Source of the DNA: Blautia sp. | GTDB taxonomy: Bacteria; Bacillota; Clostridia; Lachnospirales; Lachnospiraceae | Assembly: GCA_017475035.1 (NCBI GenBank) | Contig: JAFVGK010000152.1 | Coordinates: 62,001-126,000, forward strand | Length of the DNA stretch: 64,000 nt | Direction of reading: 5' to 3' | In this document: positions 34,072 to 43,064 of the stretch, piece after piece | Layout of the letters: the number at the start of each line of letters is the position of its first letter | Position numbering within the stretch: the first letter of the stretch is position 1 | Program-made: the position numbers and the translations under genes | Notes under the pieces: model-generated | What the model was told of the DNA's origin: nothing | The model's input: the letters and a program-made list of their open reading frames with translations, nothing else | Database searches by the model: none

Positions 34072-34628
34072 AAAGCGTGACAGCGCAGTCTCTCGATATC
34101 AGCGAACGGAATATCACGGTCTTTCCCGTCCTGCGCCGTGCGAATGCAGACCGTCTGTGAAATCAGATCCAGCTGCCGCACGACCCCGGAAATGGTTTCA
34201 TAAAAACCATAGACAGAATCTCCGTCATTCCGCACGTCCTGAATCGGAAGCTCTACCTGGCAGAAACAGGTAATATCCACATGGACCTGATTGATCCTGC
34301 AGTCTCTCTGGGTACGGCACAGCGGCTCAAGGCGGGTCAGCACACGGTTCACCTGCTGCTGCCGCAGTTCCGAATGTTCCGAGCGTTTCAGATATACGAT
34401 GTTTTTTTCCGCAATCGCTTCGTCAAAGCCATTAAGCGCCGCAAACGGCTTGAACAGCTTTGCCCGGTGGGAAATCGTCATCGATGGATGACGGACAGAA
34501 AAATCATCCGAATCATGGCGGGGGCGATCGCAGGCAATAATGTCAGAATATTTCCCGTGATAACTTAAAAGGGCCTCCTCATTTGCCGATGTATTGCTAT
34601 TTGGGGAAGCCGCTTCCTGTTTCATCAT
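34047..34628 (-). CDS. YolD-like protein, partner of the Y-family polymerase
   Basis: This 193-residue protein contains HPSMTISHRAKLFKPFAAL and GFDEAIAEKN, typical of the YolD-like family that is usually next to UvrX/UmuC-like polymerases. The C-terminal part holds a region rich in beta strands. Its last seven residues (ESGGQVP) come from the REP-like repeat, so the native C-terminus may have been replaced. It follows the polymerase gene by 13 bases and has GGAGGGGG upstream. Confidence 0.8.
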   Translation of the reverse strand: MMKQEAASPNSNTSANEEALLSYHGKYSDIIACDRPRHDSDDFSVRHPSMTISHRAKLFKPFAALNGFDEAIAEKNIVYLKRSEHSELRQQQVNRVLTRLEPLCRTQRDCRINQVHVDITCFCQVELPIQDVRNDGDSVYGFYETISGVVRQLDLISQTVCIRTAQDGKDRDIPFADIERLRCHAFESGGQVP

Positions 34629-34641
34629 ATTTCTCCCCCTC

Positions 34642-36114
34642 CTACGCGCGGTGACCGCCGATCTGTCCGTTGCGTGCGATCGCGGTCCCGCCCTTCAGCA
34701 GATTCATTCCACGCAAAACCGCGTTATTTCCGTATTTTTTCCGAATTTCTATCAGAGCCTGCTGTATGCCGGCCTGTTTTTCCCATTCGCTGTAATCTGT
34801 AAATAAATCAAATTGGAACGCCCTGCTGCCTGGCCTTGTATTATTCGCGGCAACGCCAAGCCGTCTGACCAGAAGGCTCCGATCTACCTTGCTGTCAAAT
34901 GCGGTCAGCAGACCGTCCAGAATCGTCTGTGCCAGAAAAGTGCGGTTACGCAGCCGCACCGTTCCTCCTGTATGAACCGGATGCAGTCTTCCGTAAAAAT
35001 CAATCGCAACCGGCCCCTGATACGTCCCGCTGTCCAAAGACTTTGGATCAAAGCTGACCCAGAAGGTGAGGCAATCCGTATCCAATTCCTTTTTCAAAAG
35101 GTCACAGGCAAGCTGATCTGCCATTTCCGCAAATACCAGTCTGGCTTCATCAAAGGCATAAGGCCGGGGAAGAACCTGCCCGACCGAACGGGAATGGGAA
35201 TAAGACTGATAATGCTTGATCGCGGACATCGTGCAGGGCTCCTGTCCCCAGGCATGATCGATCATAAGTTCCGCGTCAATGCCAAACTCCCGGTAAAGGA
35301 TTTCTTCATTCTGCATGGAAACCTGCGCCAGGTCTCCCATCGTCAGAATGCCAAGCCGATGTAAATGACGTGCCGTTCCCGGGCCGATCATCCAGAAATC
35401 CGTGAGGCGCCTGTGTTCCCAAAGAAGGACACGATAATCCCACTCGTTCAGACTGGCGATCCGGACGCCATCCTGATCCGCGGGAGATTTTTTAGCCACA
35501 ATATCCATGGCGACCTTCGCCAGATACAGGTTCGTCCCGATCCCTGCGGTCGCCGTAATCCCGGTTGTTTTCAACACGTCGCGGATCATCTGGATCGCCA
35601 TAAAATGCGCCGGGGCAAGCCCGGCCCTATCCGCACGCTCCCGATAGAGGTGCAGATAGGGCGTGGCATCGATAAAACATTCGTCAATACTGTAGGCATG
35701 AATGTCCTCCGGTGCCACGTACTTCAGGTAAATAGAGTAGATAAGCGAAGAGATGCGGATGTACTCGGCCATACGTGGGGGAGCCACATAATAATAAATC
35801 CGGGTCCGATGCAGCACCTCATAGTCCCGGATCTGCTGCTTCGCCTCAAACAAACGGGGGCGGGAGCTGACACCGATTGCCTTCAGTGCCGGGGAGACGG
35901 CCAGGCAGATGGTCTTGTCAGAACGGGACTCGTCTGCAACAAGCAGGTTCGCCTTCAGAGGATCAATGCCTCGGTAAACACACTCGACGGAGGCATAATA
36001 GGACTTCAGATCAATGGCTATGTAGGTGCGCGCGTTACCCAAAGAAGGGGAAAACCGGGTATCCGCGTACGTTGTCTGATGGGATAAATCAACCGTCAAG
36101 CCAGCTGTCTCCAT
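34642..36114 (-). CDS. Y-family DNA polymerase (UmuC/DinB/UvrX-like)
   Basis: This 490-residue translesion polymerase has the metal site IDLKSYYASVECVYRG, the second acidic motif YSIDECFIDATPYLHLY, the helix-hairpin-helix region GIGTNLYLAKVAMDI, and a C-terminal little-finger domain. It copies damaged templates with low fidelity. I chose the ATG (METAGLT) with AGAGGA upstream; the longer frame would begin upstream of the promoter -10. It is divergent from an S24-type repressor and shares TTCGAA operator-like sites with it, which suggests damage-inducible control. Confidence 0.92.
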   Translation of the reverse strand: METAGLTVDLSHQTTYADTRFSPSLGNARTYIAIDLKSYYASVECVYRGIDPLKANLLVADESRSDKTICLAVSPALKAIGVSSRPRLFEAKQQIRDYEVLHRTRIYYYVAPPRMAEYIRISSLIYSIYLKYVAPEDIHAYSIDECFIDATPYLHLYRERADRAGLAPAHFMAIQMIRDVLKTTGITATAGIGTNLYLAKVAMDIVAKKSPADQDGVRIASLNEWDYRVLLWEHRRLTDFWMIGPGTARHLHRLGILTMGDLAQVSMQNEEILYREFGIDAELMIDHAWGQEPCTMSAIKHYQSYSHSRSVGQVLPRPYAFDEARLVFAEMADQLACDLLKKELDTDCLTFWVSFDPKSLDSGTYQGPVAIDFYGRLHPVHTGGTVRLRNRTFLAQTILDGLLTAFDSKVDRSLLVRRLGVAANNTRPGSRAFQFDLFTDYSEWEKQAGIQQALIEIRKKYGNNAVLRGMNLLKGGTAIARNGQIGGHRA

Positions 36115-36169
36115 CCAATCACTTCCTCTCAAAGATATCCTGCGGAATTTGTTGTCAGGCGATGATTGA

Positions 36170-36216
36170 ATCATAATACGAATTTATTCTTCTGTCAAGA
36201 TATTTATTTCGAAATA
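36170..36216 (-). promoter_or_regulatory. Polymerase-YolD promoter and palindrome
   Basis: On the minus strand TTGACA (36193-36198), a 17-base spacer and TATGAT (36170-36175). The palindrome TATTTCGAAATA (36205-36216) is just upstream; a TTCGAA core recurs at 36391-36396 beside the divergent gene. Confidence 0.75.
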
Positions 36217-36347
36217 TTTTATCATTTATTTGTAACAATATCCCTTCCCCGATGCTTCCTCTCCCATAACAAAGTGTTGTACATTAACTCATCATTTACA
36301 AACCGGTCTCCCTCCCCTTAATTTTTAGACAATTCCTCCTTTTGCAA

Positions 36348-36396
36348 TTGACAATATTATTCGCATAAGCTACAATAAAACACACAAAATTTCGAA
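36348..36396 (+). promoter_or_regulatory. Promoter of the S24-type repressor gene
   Basis: TTGACA (36348-36353), a 17-base spacer and TACAAT (36371-36376). A TTCGAA core (36391-36396) follows the expected start site and could bind the repressor itself. Confidence 0.78.
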
Positions 36397-36436
36397 GACT
36401 CATTTTTGCACCATGTCCATCAGACAGGAGGCCGCC

Positions 36437-37255
36437 ATGAGCGTAGTAAAATTCAAACCAGAAGACCAGCCCTGCTTCCAGGCAGATCAGGCAAAGAGAG
36501 ACAACACCGTCGGTCAGATGCTGCGTCTGGCACGGATCGGGGCAAAGATGAAGCAGTCCGACGTCGCCCGTGAGATGGAAAAACGCGGACTGCATACGAT
36601 CTCAAGATCCGTAGGCAACTGGGAAACAGGCATCGCCGTGCCAAATGCTTATCAGCTGCTCGCCCTGAGCCAGATTTTAGGCATCAAAGATATGTATTCC
36701 GCCTTCAGCGGAGAGGAGGCAAAGGTCGAGCTGAACGCAGAAGGGCTCGCACTGATCAGAGAGTTCTCCAATTATCTTGTTGCCTCAGGACGTTTCATCA
36801 AAGGTACGGATGAAGAAGAGGATGAAGGAACGATCGAGCTGAACCACTCGATCTATAAACCCGCTGCCGGCTTCGGAAATTTCTTTGCCGAAGAATGCAT
36901 GGAGAAGCTTTCCTATCCCAGGACCATCGTTCCGAGAGGAACCGATTTCACGGTGACGATCTCCGGCGAAAGCATGGAGCCCAGGTTCCAGAACGGCCAG
37001 GACGTCTTTGTCCAAAAGACAGAATCCTTAGAGCCCGGTGATATCGGGATCTTTGCCTTAAATGACGAACTCTACATAAAGAAATATACCGAGCAGACAC
37101 CCGCCGGAGGCGAAGCAGAGAGCTTTACGGACAGCTATGGCACCGTACACCCACAGCCCGTCTTAATCTCCCTGAACCCCGATCAGGATACCTACCGGCC
37201 GATCGTGACCCATCCTGACGATAAGCTGATGATCTTCGGCAAGGTATTGGGATAA
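36437..37255 (+). CDS. XRE-S24 peptidase repressor (LexA/CI-like)
   Basis: In this 272-residue protein an HTH_3 domain (about 25-85, MLRLARIGAKMKQSDVAREM) is joined to a peptidase S24 domain. It has a self-cleavage-type Ala-Gly in PAAGFGNFF (about 144), the catalytic serine in SGESMEPRF (about 179) and the lysine in ELYIKKY (about 215). Such proteins cleave themselves when RecA is activated. It is divergent from the Y-family polymerase, a natural target. An acidic linker (EEEDEGT) separates the domains. The inner ATG has AGGAGG upstream. Confidence 0.9.
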   Translation: MSVVKFKPEDQPCFQADQAKRDNTVGQMLRLARIGAKMKQSDVAREMEKRGLHTISRSVGNWETGIAVPNAYQLLALSQILGIKDMYSAFSGEEAKVELNAEGLALIREFSNYLVASGRFIKGTDEEEDEGTIELNHSIYKPAAGFGNFFAEECMEKLSYPRTIVPRGTDFTVTISGESMEPRFQNGQDVFVQKTESLEPGDIGIFALNDELYIKKYTEQTPAGGEAESFTDSYGTVHPQPVLISLNPDQDTYRPIVTHPDDKLMIFGKVLG

Positions 37256-37273
37256 CATCCATCAGACACCTAA

Positions 37274-37325
37274 AAGGCCGGGCCGTGCAAAAATGAGCAA
37301 ATTCATTTTTGCACGGCCCGGCCTT
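37274..37325. terminator. Long bidirectional terminator
   Basis: The near-perfect stem GGCCGGGCCGTGCAAAAATG and its complement lies between the convergent repressor and nanA genes. The CAAAAATGAGC part resembles the mosaic repeat arms. Confidence 0.85.
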
Positions 37326-37330
37326 CTGCC

Positions 37331-37433
37331 GCCTCATTATCTTTCAGTTTTCCGCGCTTTCATCCCTTCGCCTTTATCGTAAGACCGCAGGGCTGTATGC
37401 CTCATTATCTTCCGATTTTCCGCGCTTTCATCC
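37331..37433. repeat. Direct repeat pair, 35 bp
   Basis: GCCTCATTATCTT...TTTTCCGCGCTTTCATCC occurs at 37331-37365 and again at 37399-37433, with few differences, in the 3' region of nanA. Confidence 0.8.
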
Positions 37434-37463
37434 GGCTGTGCCTTTCCCGAAGGCTTCACACAA

Positions 37464-38354
37464 TTACATGACAAGATTATCCGCGCAGACCCTTTCCAGC
37501 ATTTCCTTCTGCTCCGCTGTCAATTCTCTGAACGGGCGCCGGGCTTTTCCGACATCAATGCCCATCACGGAAAGAAGATATTTGATCGCGGGGATCAGGC
37601 CGACATCACACAAGGCATTCATAATATTGTTCGCCTTGATCTGCAGCTTCAGCGCTTCCTCATGGCGATGCTCCAGGAACAGGTCATAAATCTGCTTATA
37701 ATGCGGATACATAAAATTAAACGTGCTGCCGATGGAACCGTCTGCGCCCAAAGCCAGACCGGCCGTCATCGTCTCATCAAAGCCATTCATCATAATCAGC
37801 TTCGGATTCAGGTTTTTGATCCGTTCCATCTGATAGACTACCTGGTTTGTGTGCTTGACGCCCAGAATAAAATCGCTCTGAAACAGCCGCTTCGTAGCAG
37901 GATTGGCCAGATCGAAAGGTTTCCCGGTGTTTCCCGGAAAATTATAAATCAATACAGGTTTGCCTGCCGCCTGAGAAATATCCGCGTAATAACCGTATAT
38001 TTCCTCCGCGTTAAATCCATAATAAAACGGCGGCGTCGCCGCAATCGCGTCAAACCCGAGATCTCTGGCACGGCATGCATACAGCTTCGCCTCTTTCGTG
38101 GAAATAGCTCCCACATGAGCGACCAGATATACCCGGTCAGCCAATTCTGCCGCCGCTTCAAAAATCTCCATACGCTCGTCCTGGCTGAGCAGAAAACACT
38201 CCGCGGAACTTCCGCCGATAAAAAAGCTGTCCGCCCCCTGACCGATATTCCAGTTCATCAGTTTTTGCAATGCCTCTGTATCAACGCTCTCATCCTGCCG
38301 GAACGGCGTAACGCTGGCCGGAACAATACCCTTCAGTGTTCTTGGTTTATTCAT
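37464..38354 (-). CDS. nanA: N-acetylneuraminate lyase (DapA superfamily)
   Basis: This 296-residue TIM-barrel aldolase has GGSSAECFLLSQDERM, the Tyr in IYNFPGNTG (Tyr137) and the Schiff-base lysine in GVKHTNQVVYQM (Lys167). The NGFDETMTAGLALGADGSIG segment matches sialic acid lyases better than dihydrodipicolinate synthases. It splits N-acetylneuraminate into ManNAc and pyruvate. NanE and NanK are not in the window. The inner ATG (MNKPRT) has GGGAGGAG upstream, and that site is formed by the end of element A copy 7. Confidence 0.85.
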   Translation of the reverse strand: MNKPRTLKGIVPASVTPFRQDESVDTEALQKLMNWNIGQGADSFFIGGSSAECFLLSQDERMEIFEAAAELADRVYLVAHVGAISTKEAKLYACRARDLGFDAIAATPPFYYGFNAEEIYGYYADISQAAGKPVLIYNFPGNTGKPFDLANPATKRLFQSDFILGVKHTNQVVYQMERIKNLNPKLIMMNGFDETMTAGLALGADGSIGSTFNFMYPHYKQIYDLFLEHRHEEALKLQIKANNIMNALCDVGLIPAIKYLLSVMGIDVGKARRPFRELTAEQKEMLERVCADNLVM

Positions 38355-38362
38355 CTCTACTC

Positions 38363-38462
38363 CTCCCAAATCAAAGTCCTGTACATTGCTCAATGTCCTC
38401 GGATAACGATTTTGCTGTTTCTTTCGGCAGCCGGACGTCCGAAGACAGAATCAGTCTCTTTC
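38363..38462 (-). repeat. Element A copy 7
   Basis: It contains GTACATTGCTCAATGTCCTC, stem TTCGGCAG-CCGGA-CGTCCGAA and CAGAATCAGTCTC. It abuts the nanA ribosome site and has the same direction. Confidence 0.85.
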
Positions 38463-38805
38463 CTCTTAAAACAGAAATTGCGGTCTCACCAAACCCGGTC
38501 AGGCGCCGATTCCACAGCCCATTGCCGCGCGGCCTCAAACGGGATCCGGCTCCCTTCAGAACCATCCGTCGGAAAACACTTCGTGCAAAAAGCCTCTTCC
38601 GTTTATTTCCGGCATGATTCCGGCATGAATTTCGTCAAGGCAGCCGTATGAAAATTGTGCAGTATTGCCGTTCCATTAAAACGATCTGACAAACAATGTT
38701 TTTAAGTTTATCATCCGGATTGCCATTACACAAAAAGTGTAACACATATTTCACGACAGCGCAATCATTGCAGCCTCCGCCTGGTTTCATACGCTCATCT
38801 TATTC

Positions 38806-38834
38806 TTGTAAGGAAGGAAAAAATGTGGTATAAT
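38806..38834 (+). promoter_or_regulatory. Promoter of the secreted-protein block
   Basis: TTGTAA (38806-38811), a 17-base spacer and an extended -10 TGGTATAAT (TATAAT at 38829-38834). It gives a 5' leader of about 140 bases before the 38979 gene. I see no gene in 38463-38805. Confidence 0.8.
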
Positions 38835-38978
38835 AAGGTTCTCACAACACTTATTCCTTATTTATATATTATTTATCCGGTTACAGGTTTCATCGTTTTC
38901 ATTTCAGGTCATTCACAGAATATAAACCATTTATGCATTTTACCGAAAACTGCTTTCAAAAACCCGGAGGTGGTAGCT

Positions 38979-40205
38979 ATGCACCATGCAGATAAAAAAC
39001 AAGTATCTATATCCAAAGCAGCAAAGCGTATGACGCTGCTGCTGTCCTGCTCATTGCTTCTGACGACCGCTCAGCCGGCAGTTTACGCTCAGCCGCAGGA
39101 CATCGCCGCGCAGGCAGAGCCCGGCGTCTCCGTTTCGGAAAAGGCAGCCGTCAGGAACGGCCTTTATCTGATCAAGGGAAAATATTATTATTTTAAGAAC
39201 GGAAAAAAAGCCAGAAACAGATGGGTAGTGGTTCCCGTCACCGAAAACGGCACCACAACCAAATATCGTTACTATTTCCAGGCCGCGGGAGACGCATGTA
39301 CGACCACGATCGCGCTGAACGGAAATACATATTGCTTCACTCCCAAAGGACGGCTTATAAAAGGCAACGGCAAAAAATTTTACACGATTGATTCTATAAT
39401 TTATTGCCCCACAAATATGGGAATCGCCAGGACCGGCTGGTTTAAAGTCGGAAGCAATACCTATTACGCCGCAGCTGACGGCGCGGTTCAGACAAACTGC
39501 GTGGTCAAAAGGAACGGAAAAACCGCCTGCCTCGGCGCGAAAGGCGCGCTTCTTAAGTCGGACGGCCTGACGCTTTACAGGCTGGGAAAATATAAATATT
39601 GTCCCGACACAGAAGGATATGCCAAAACCGGCTGGCTGGAAATTAACCAAAAGCTCTATTATGCCGATTCTGTCGGGCGGATCCTCCGCAACAGAACCGT
39701 ACACGGTATCCCTCTCACCAGCTCCGGCGCAGCAGCAGCCAACTCTATCCGGACCCAGGCCAAGATGGCGGCCCGCCTGTCTATTGCAGAAGCCACACTT
39801 CCGACTCAGAGCAGCTCCGAAAAGCTGAGATCCTGCTGGGAGTATCTGACGGGAAGTCGTTTTCGTTATTCCTCCCGCAGCCATGACTTCAATGATACCT
39901 CCTGGGTCGTGGAGGACGGACTTCTTATGCATCAGACGCACCGGGGAGACTGCGTCAGCTTTGCCTGCGCTTTCGCATCGATAGCCTATGAGCTCGGCTA
40001 CAAGGTCATCGTCCTTTACGGCATGGTTCCCAGCGCGTCAGGCGGCTTTACCAGTCACTGCTGGGTTACGGTCAATGGTAAGTTCTATGACCCGGAAGCC
40101 CAGTTCAGCGGATGGTACCGTGGTATTTACGGATATTCCTCCTACCCCATGGAACATCAGGTTAAATTAAAGGTCAACTACGGATCCGCCTTTTCAAAAG
40201 GCTGA
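38979..40205 (+). CDS. Secreted transglutaminase-like protein with wall-binding repeats
   Basis: This 408-residue protein has a signal peptide (about 1-40, TLLLSCSLLLTTAQPAVYA). Several 20-residue YG-type cell-wall/glucan-binding-like repeats follow (KGKYYYFKNGKKARNRW, TGWFKVGSNTYYAAADG, TGWLEINQKLYYADSVGRI). The C-terminal transglutaminase-like fold has a Cys-His-Asp triad in HRGDCVSFACAF, TSHCWVTVNG and KFYDPEAQF. It is probably exported and held on wall polymers, where it could cleave or cross-link peptide or protein substrates. I chose the ATG (MHHADKK) with GGAGGTGG upstream; the longer frame starts at the promoter. Confidence 0.82.
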   Translation: MHHADKKQVSISKAAKRMTLLLSCSLLLTTAQPAVYAQPQDIAAQAEPGVSVSEKAAVRNGLYLIKGKYYYFKNGKKARNRWVVVPVTENGTTTKYRYYFQAAGDACTTTIALNGNTYCFTPKGRLIKGNGKKFYTIDSIIYCPTNMGIARTGWFKVGSNTYYAAADGAVQTNCVVKRNGKTACLGAKGALLKSDGLTLYRLGKYKYCPDTEGYAKTGWLEINQKLYYADSVGRILRNRTVHGIPLTSSGAAAANSIRTQAKMAARLSIAEATLPTQSSSEKLRSCWEYLTGSRFRYSSRSHDFNDTSWVVEDGLLMHQTHRGDCVSFACAFASIAYELGYKVIVLYGMVPSASGGFTSHCWVTVNGKFYDPEAQFSGWYRGIYGYSSYPMEHQVKLKVNYGSAFSKG

Positions 40206-40285
40206 TTCCAGACAACTATCCTGACCGGCTCATCGATCTGCCGGCATAACTGTTTCAATTGCATTACCATGGGAAAGGAATTCAC

Positions 40286-41026
40286 ATGTATCAAATCAAA
40301 AAATGGAAAAAGCTCCTGTTGTACGTGCTGCTTGTCTGCATGATCCAGACCACAGCCCTCCCCTTCATTCCCTCCGTGACTGTCGAGGCCGCGGTTAAAA
40401 ACGGTCTGAAAACAGAAAACGGGAAACTCTACTACTACAAAAACGGCGTAAAGGTAACAAAGCAGCTCATCAGGATCAATGCTGCAAAGATTTACTTTTT
40501 CGGAAGCAACGGCAGTGCCGTTACAAATACCTTCAAAAAGATCGTTGACCTCGACGGCAGGAAATACGGCTTTTATTTCGGAGCAACAGGCAAGGCAATT
40601 GTCGCTCCCAAGGTTTTAGGACAGGAAAAGAATTTTGTCGTCAAAAAAATCAACGGCGTCTACTACGGCTTCGATACTCTCGGACACCTGATCAGAGGGA
40701 TGTGGGTTGACTCAGAAAAAGGAACCCTCTCCTTCTTTGACACGAACGGAGCCTATAACGCTGCGCAGACAAAAACTCTGCGCGCGGCAATCAGAAAATT
40801 CTACGGAAAGAAACCGGCTTCGGAAACAGGATATAAAAATGTATATACCTATCTGAAAACCGCGCTCGGAAAGCACAAAGTGATCAAAACCTCCAGCTGT
40901 ATGATCTGGGGAAAGCCCACTGACGGATATACGGACGTCACGATGCAGTTTACGAATTTCTGCATCCTGTTGATCAGGAACAACCGCACAAAGCAGTACT
41001 ATTTTTATGATATCTACTCACGATGA
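40286..41026 (+). CDS. Secreted wall-repeat protein, no recognised catalytic domain
   Basis: This 246-residue protein has a signal peptide (KKLLLYVLLVCMIQTTALPF ... VEAA) and repeats of the type GKLYYYKNGVKVTKQLI and KIYFFGSNGSAV. The C-terminal domain (about 155-246, TLRAAIRKFYGKKPASETGY) I do not recognise. It lies 80 bases after the transglutaminase-like gene and 15 before the next one. It is probably surface-associated through the repeats. The ATG (MYQIKK) has AAAGGAA upstream. Confidence 0.65.
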   Translation: MYQIKKWKKLLLYVLLVCMIQTTALPFIPSVTVEAAVKNGLKTENGKLYYYKNGVKVTKQLIRINAAKIYFFGSNGSAVTNTFKKIVDLDGRKYGFYFGATGKAIVAPKVLGQEKNFVVKKINGVYYGFDTLGHLIRGMWVDSEKGTLSFFDTNGAYNAAQTKTLRAAIRKFYGKKPASETGYKNVYTYLKTALGKHKVIKTSSCMIWGKPTDGYTDVTMQFTNFCILLIRNNRTKQYYFYDIYSR

Positions 41027-41041
41027 AAGGAAACGCCGCCC

Positions 41042-41857
41042 ATGAAGAAGATGAAAAAACTGTTTTTCGTGTTTTTTGCAGTCAGCCTTCTGACCGCCGC
41101 CTGGCCAGTCAACGCAGCCGCTTCCTTTTCCTATATGCCTTCTGCCTCCGGCAAAGTCCTGAATGGCTGGAACGGAAATTACTATTATGTAAACGGCAGG
41201 AAAGTGACCGGACTTAAAAAAATCGATGGCAGGTTCTACTATTTCAACGCAAAAGGCGTTCTTCAAAAAAATAAAGCTGCTTTCAAGATTACCGTGGGCA
41301 GTACCGTCCGCTATTACAACATCAATGCCAAAGGCATCGCGATCCGTCTGACAGGCACCCAGGAGCTTGCGGCTGCCCGTCTTGTCGCGCTCGGCGCGAA
41401 TTTAAATACGATCACGCCTGCCAAACAGCTTGCCGCTCTCAAAAAAGCCTTTCTTTGGTCTGCCCAGATCAAATACCGGTCTATGACAGGCAGTGTCAGC
41501 GCTGCCGACGCTCCGGCTTACTATGGCAATTACGGTTTCAAAACCGGCAGAGGCGACTGCAGAGTTCAGGCCTATACCTTCTATTGGATGGCAAAGGTCC
41601 TCGGCTACAAACCGGCCTACATATATGGCTATGTGCCCCGCGCCAAGGTCAATGGCCGGTATACGAATTTTGCCACGCATGCGTGGTGTACAATTAAGTT
41701 CGACGGTGTGAAATATGTGTTCGATCCGAACTTCAATACCTCCAGCGACGCGGCTAAATATCGTGTCCAAAATCAATATATCGGCTTTAAGTTCCGCTAT
41801 GGAGCCAAACACACCTATGCTTACCACAACGCAAACAAAAGACTTCTGACTGCCTGA
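41042..41857 (+). CDS. Second secreted transglutaminase-like protein
   Basis: This 271-residue protein has a signal peptide ending VNAAAS and two wall-type repeats (GNYYYVNGRKVTGLKKIDG, GRFYYFNAKGVLQKN). A compact transglutaminase-like domain follows with Cys in GRGDCRVQAYTF, His in NFATHAWCTIKF and Asp in YVFDPNFN. It is a shorter relative of the 38979 protein, so the block carries two paralogous enzymes. The ATG is preceded by AAAGGAAA with long spacing. The substrate is not known. Confidence 0.8.
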   Translation: MKKMKKLFFVFFAVSLLTAAWPVNAAASFSYMPSASGKVLNGWNGNYYYVNGRKVTGLKKIDGRFYYFNAKGVLQKNKAAFKITVGSTVRYYNINAKGIAIRLTGTQELAAARLVALGANLNTITPAKQLAALKKAFLWSAQIKYRSMTGSVSAADAPAYYGNYGFKTGRGDCRVQAYTFYWMAKVLGYKPAYIYGYVPRAKVNGRYTNFATHAWCTIKFDGVKYVFDPNFNTSSDAAKYRVQNQYIGFKFRYGAKHTYAYHNANKRLLTA

Positions 41858-41891
41858 TCTCAGGTCAGGCAAAAAAGAAAGGAAACCATAT

Positions 41892-42770
41892 ATGAAAGCC
41901 AGTTCCATAAGGTTTTTTACATTTGCCGCAGCAGCTGTGCTTGCCGCGGGCATCACACTGACCTGCCCGGCTGCGGAAGAGACAGCCGCAGATGCCGCAA
42001 ATTCCACTCAGGACATTTCCTCCGACGGCAGTCTGCCTGATGAGGCTGCGACGATCGGAACCTTCACAGGCGAAAATGATACGGTTATCTCCCTGACCAA
42101 TTCCACCGGAAAGGATATCAGCGGTATTTCCTATCGTCTTGCCGGTGAAAAAAAATACGGGGAAAATCTTCTTACGGACGGTGATCTACTTGCAGACGGC
42201 GAAACCAGGCCGCTTGCAGTATCCCTGGAGGATGAGACGGAGAACGAACAGGAAGCTTCCTATGAGCTGAAGATCACCTTCACAGATGACAAATCCCTGC
42301 AGCTCCATGCCTTCCCCTTTGACGATGCCAAAGCCGTGGAAATACTTTTAAAAGGCAGGCTTGCATATATCAGATATGAAAGCCTCTCTACAAAAGAAGA
42401 AGTCAATACGTTAGCGGATGAAAAAGCATTCCGGGAAGCAAAAAACAACGAAAAATCCGACGATGCCGAAGAGACATCCGCACAGCCGGATACAGCAGAG
42501 TATGCGCAGGAGACTGCAGATCCTTCCCATCAGGAAGAATCCGGATACATTCCCGACAATGCAGCTCATGACTACGCCGGGGAGGCTGAAGATAATCTTT
42601 CATACCAGGAAGAACCGGCTTATTATGAAGAAGATGCATCTGACGAACCGGCATATTATTATGAAGAGGATGATGAGGAGGAATACACCTTCCTCACAGC
42701 CGACGAAACCGGCGAGGAAGGCGAAGACGATCCCGATGATGAATGTCTGAACGGCGGATTGCTGAACTGA
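41892..42770 (+). CDS. Secreted acidic protein of unknown function
   Basis: This 292-residue protein has a signal peptide (FFTFAAAAVLAAGITLTCPA). A beta-rich domain follows (about 50-165) with TGKDISGISYRLAGEKKYGE and LHAFPFDDAKAVEI. The C-terminal third is highly acidic, with Tyr/Glu/Asp-rich stretches (EEPAYYEEDASDEPAYYY), and is probably disordered. It could bind cations or basic wall proteins. It follows the transglutaminase-like gene by 34 bases with AAAGGAAA upstream. I do not recognise a named family. Confidence 0.6.
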   Translation: MKASSIRFFTFAAAAVLAAGITLTCPAAEETAADAANSTQDISSDGSLPDEAATIGTFTGENDTVISLTNSTGKDISGISYRLAGEKKYGENLLTDGDLLADGETRPLAVSLEDETENEQEASYELKITFTDDKSLQLHAFPFDDAKAVEILLKGRLAYIRYESLSTKEEVNTLADEKAFREAKNNEKSDDAEETSAQPDTAEYAQETADPSHQEESGYIPDNAAHDYAGEAEDNLSYQEEPAYYEEDASDEPAYYYEEDDEEEYTFLTADETGEEGEDDPDDECLNGGLLN

Positions 42771-42804
42771 TTCCGAACGTTGCCTGATTTTGCAGGCCTA
42801 TACG

Positions 42805-42895
42805 TGCAAAATGGGCGGATTCCGAGCAGCTGCAGAATCGAGAGAGCAGTCCGCCGGAAAAAGCGATTTGCAGAATCAGGCTTTTGTCGATGCAA
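42805..42895 (-). repeat. Mosaic repeat family B copy (inverted)
   Basis: It contains TGCAAAATGGGCGGATTCCG, GAATCGAGAGAGCAGTCCG and GCGATTTGCAGAATCAGGCT, the reverse complement of the 12.1 kb copy. Confidence 0.75.
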
Positions 42896-43064
42896 TCCTT
42901 ATCTTTCAGTCTGAAACGGCAGTTCATTGCGTTCACGAGTATAACCGCTGTCCGACTACAAATTTGGGAATACTGTTCTTTGCTGATAAAGCAGTTTCCC
43001 GGTCTGTGCCGGACAGCGATTTCGTGTACGGCGCTATTCCGGAGAGGCTGATTTTGCTGCTTTT

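Noticed and set aside
38371..38565. 64-residue minus-strand ORF upstream of nanA
   Set aside because: It is mostly a translation of element A copy 7 and has no start signal.
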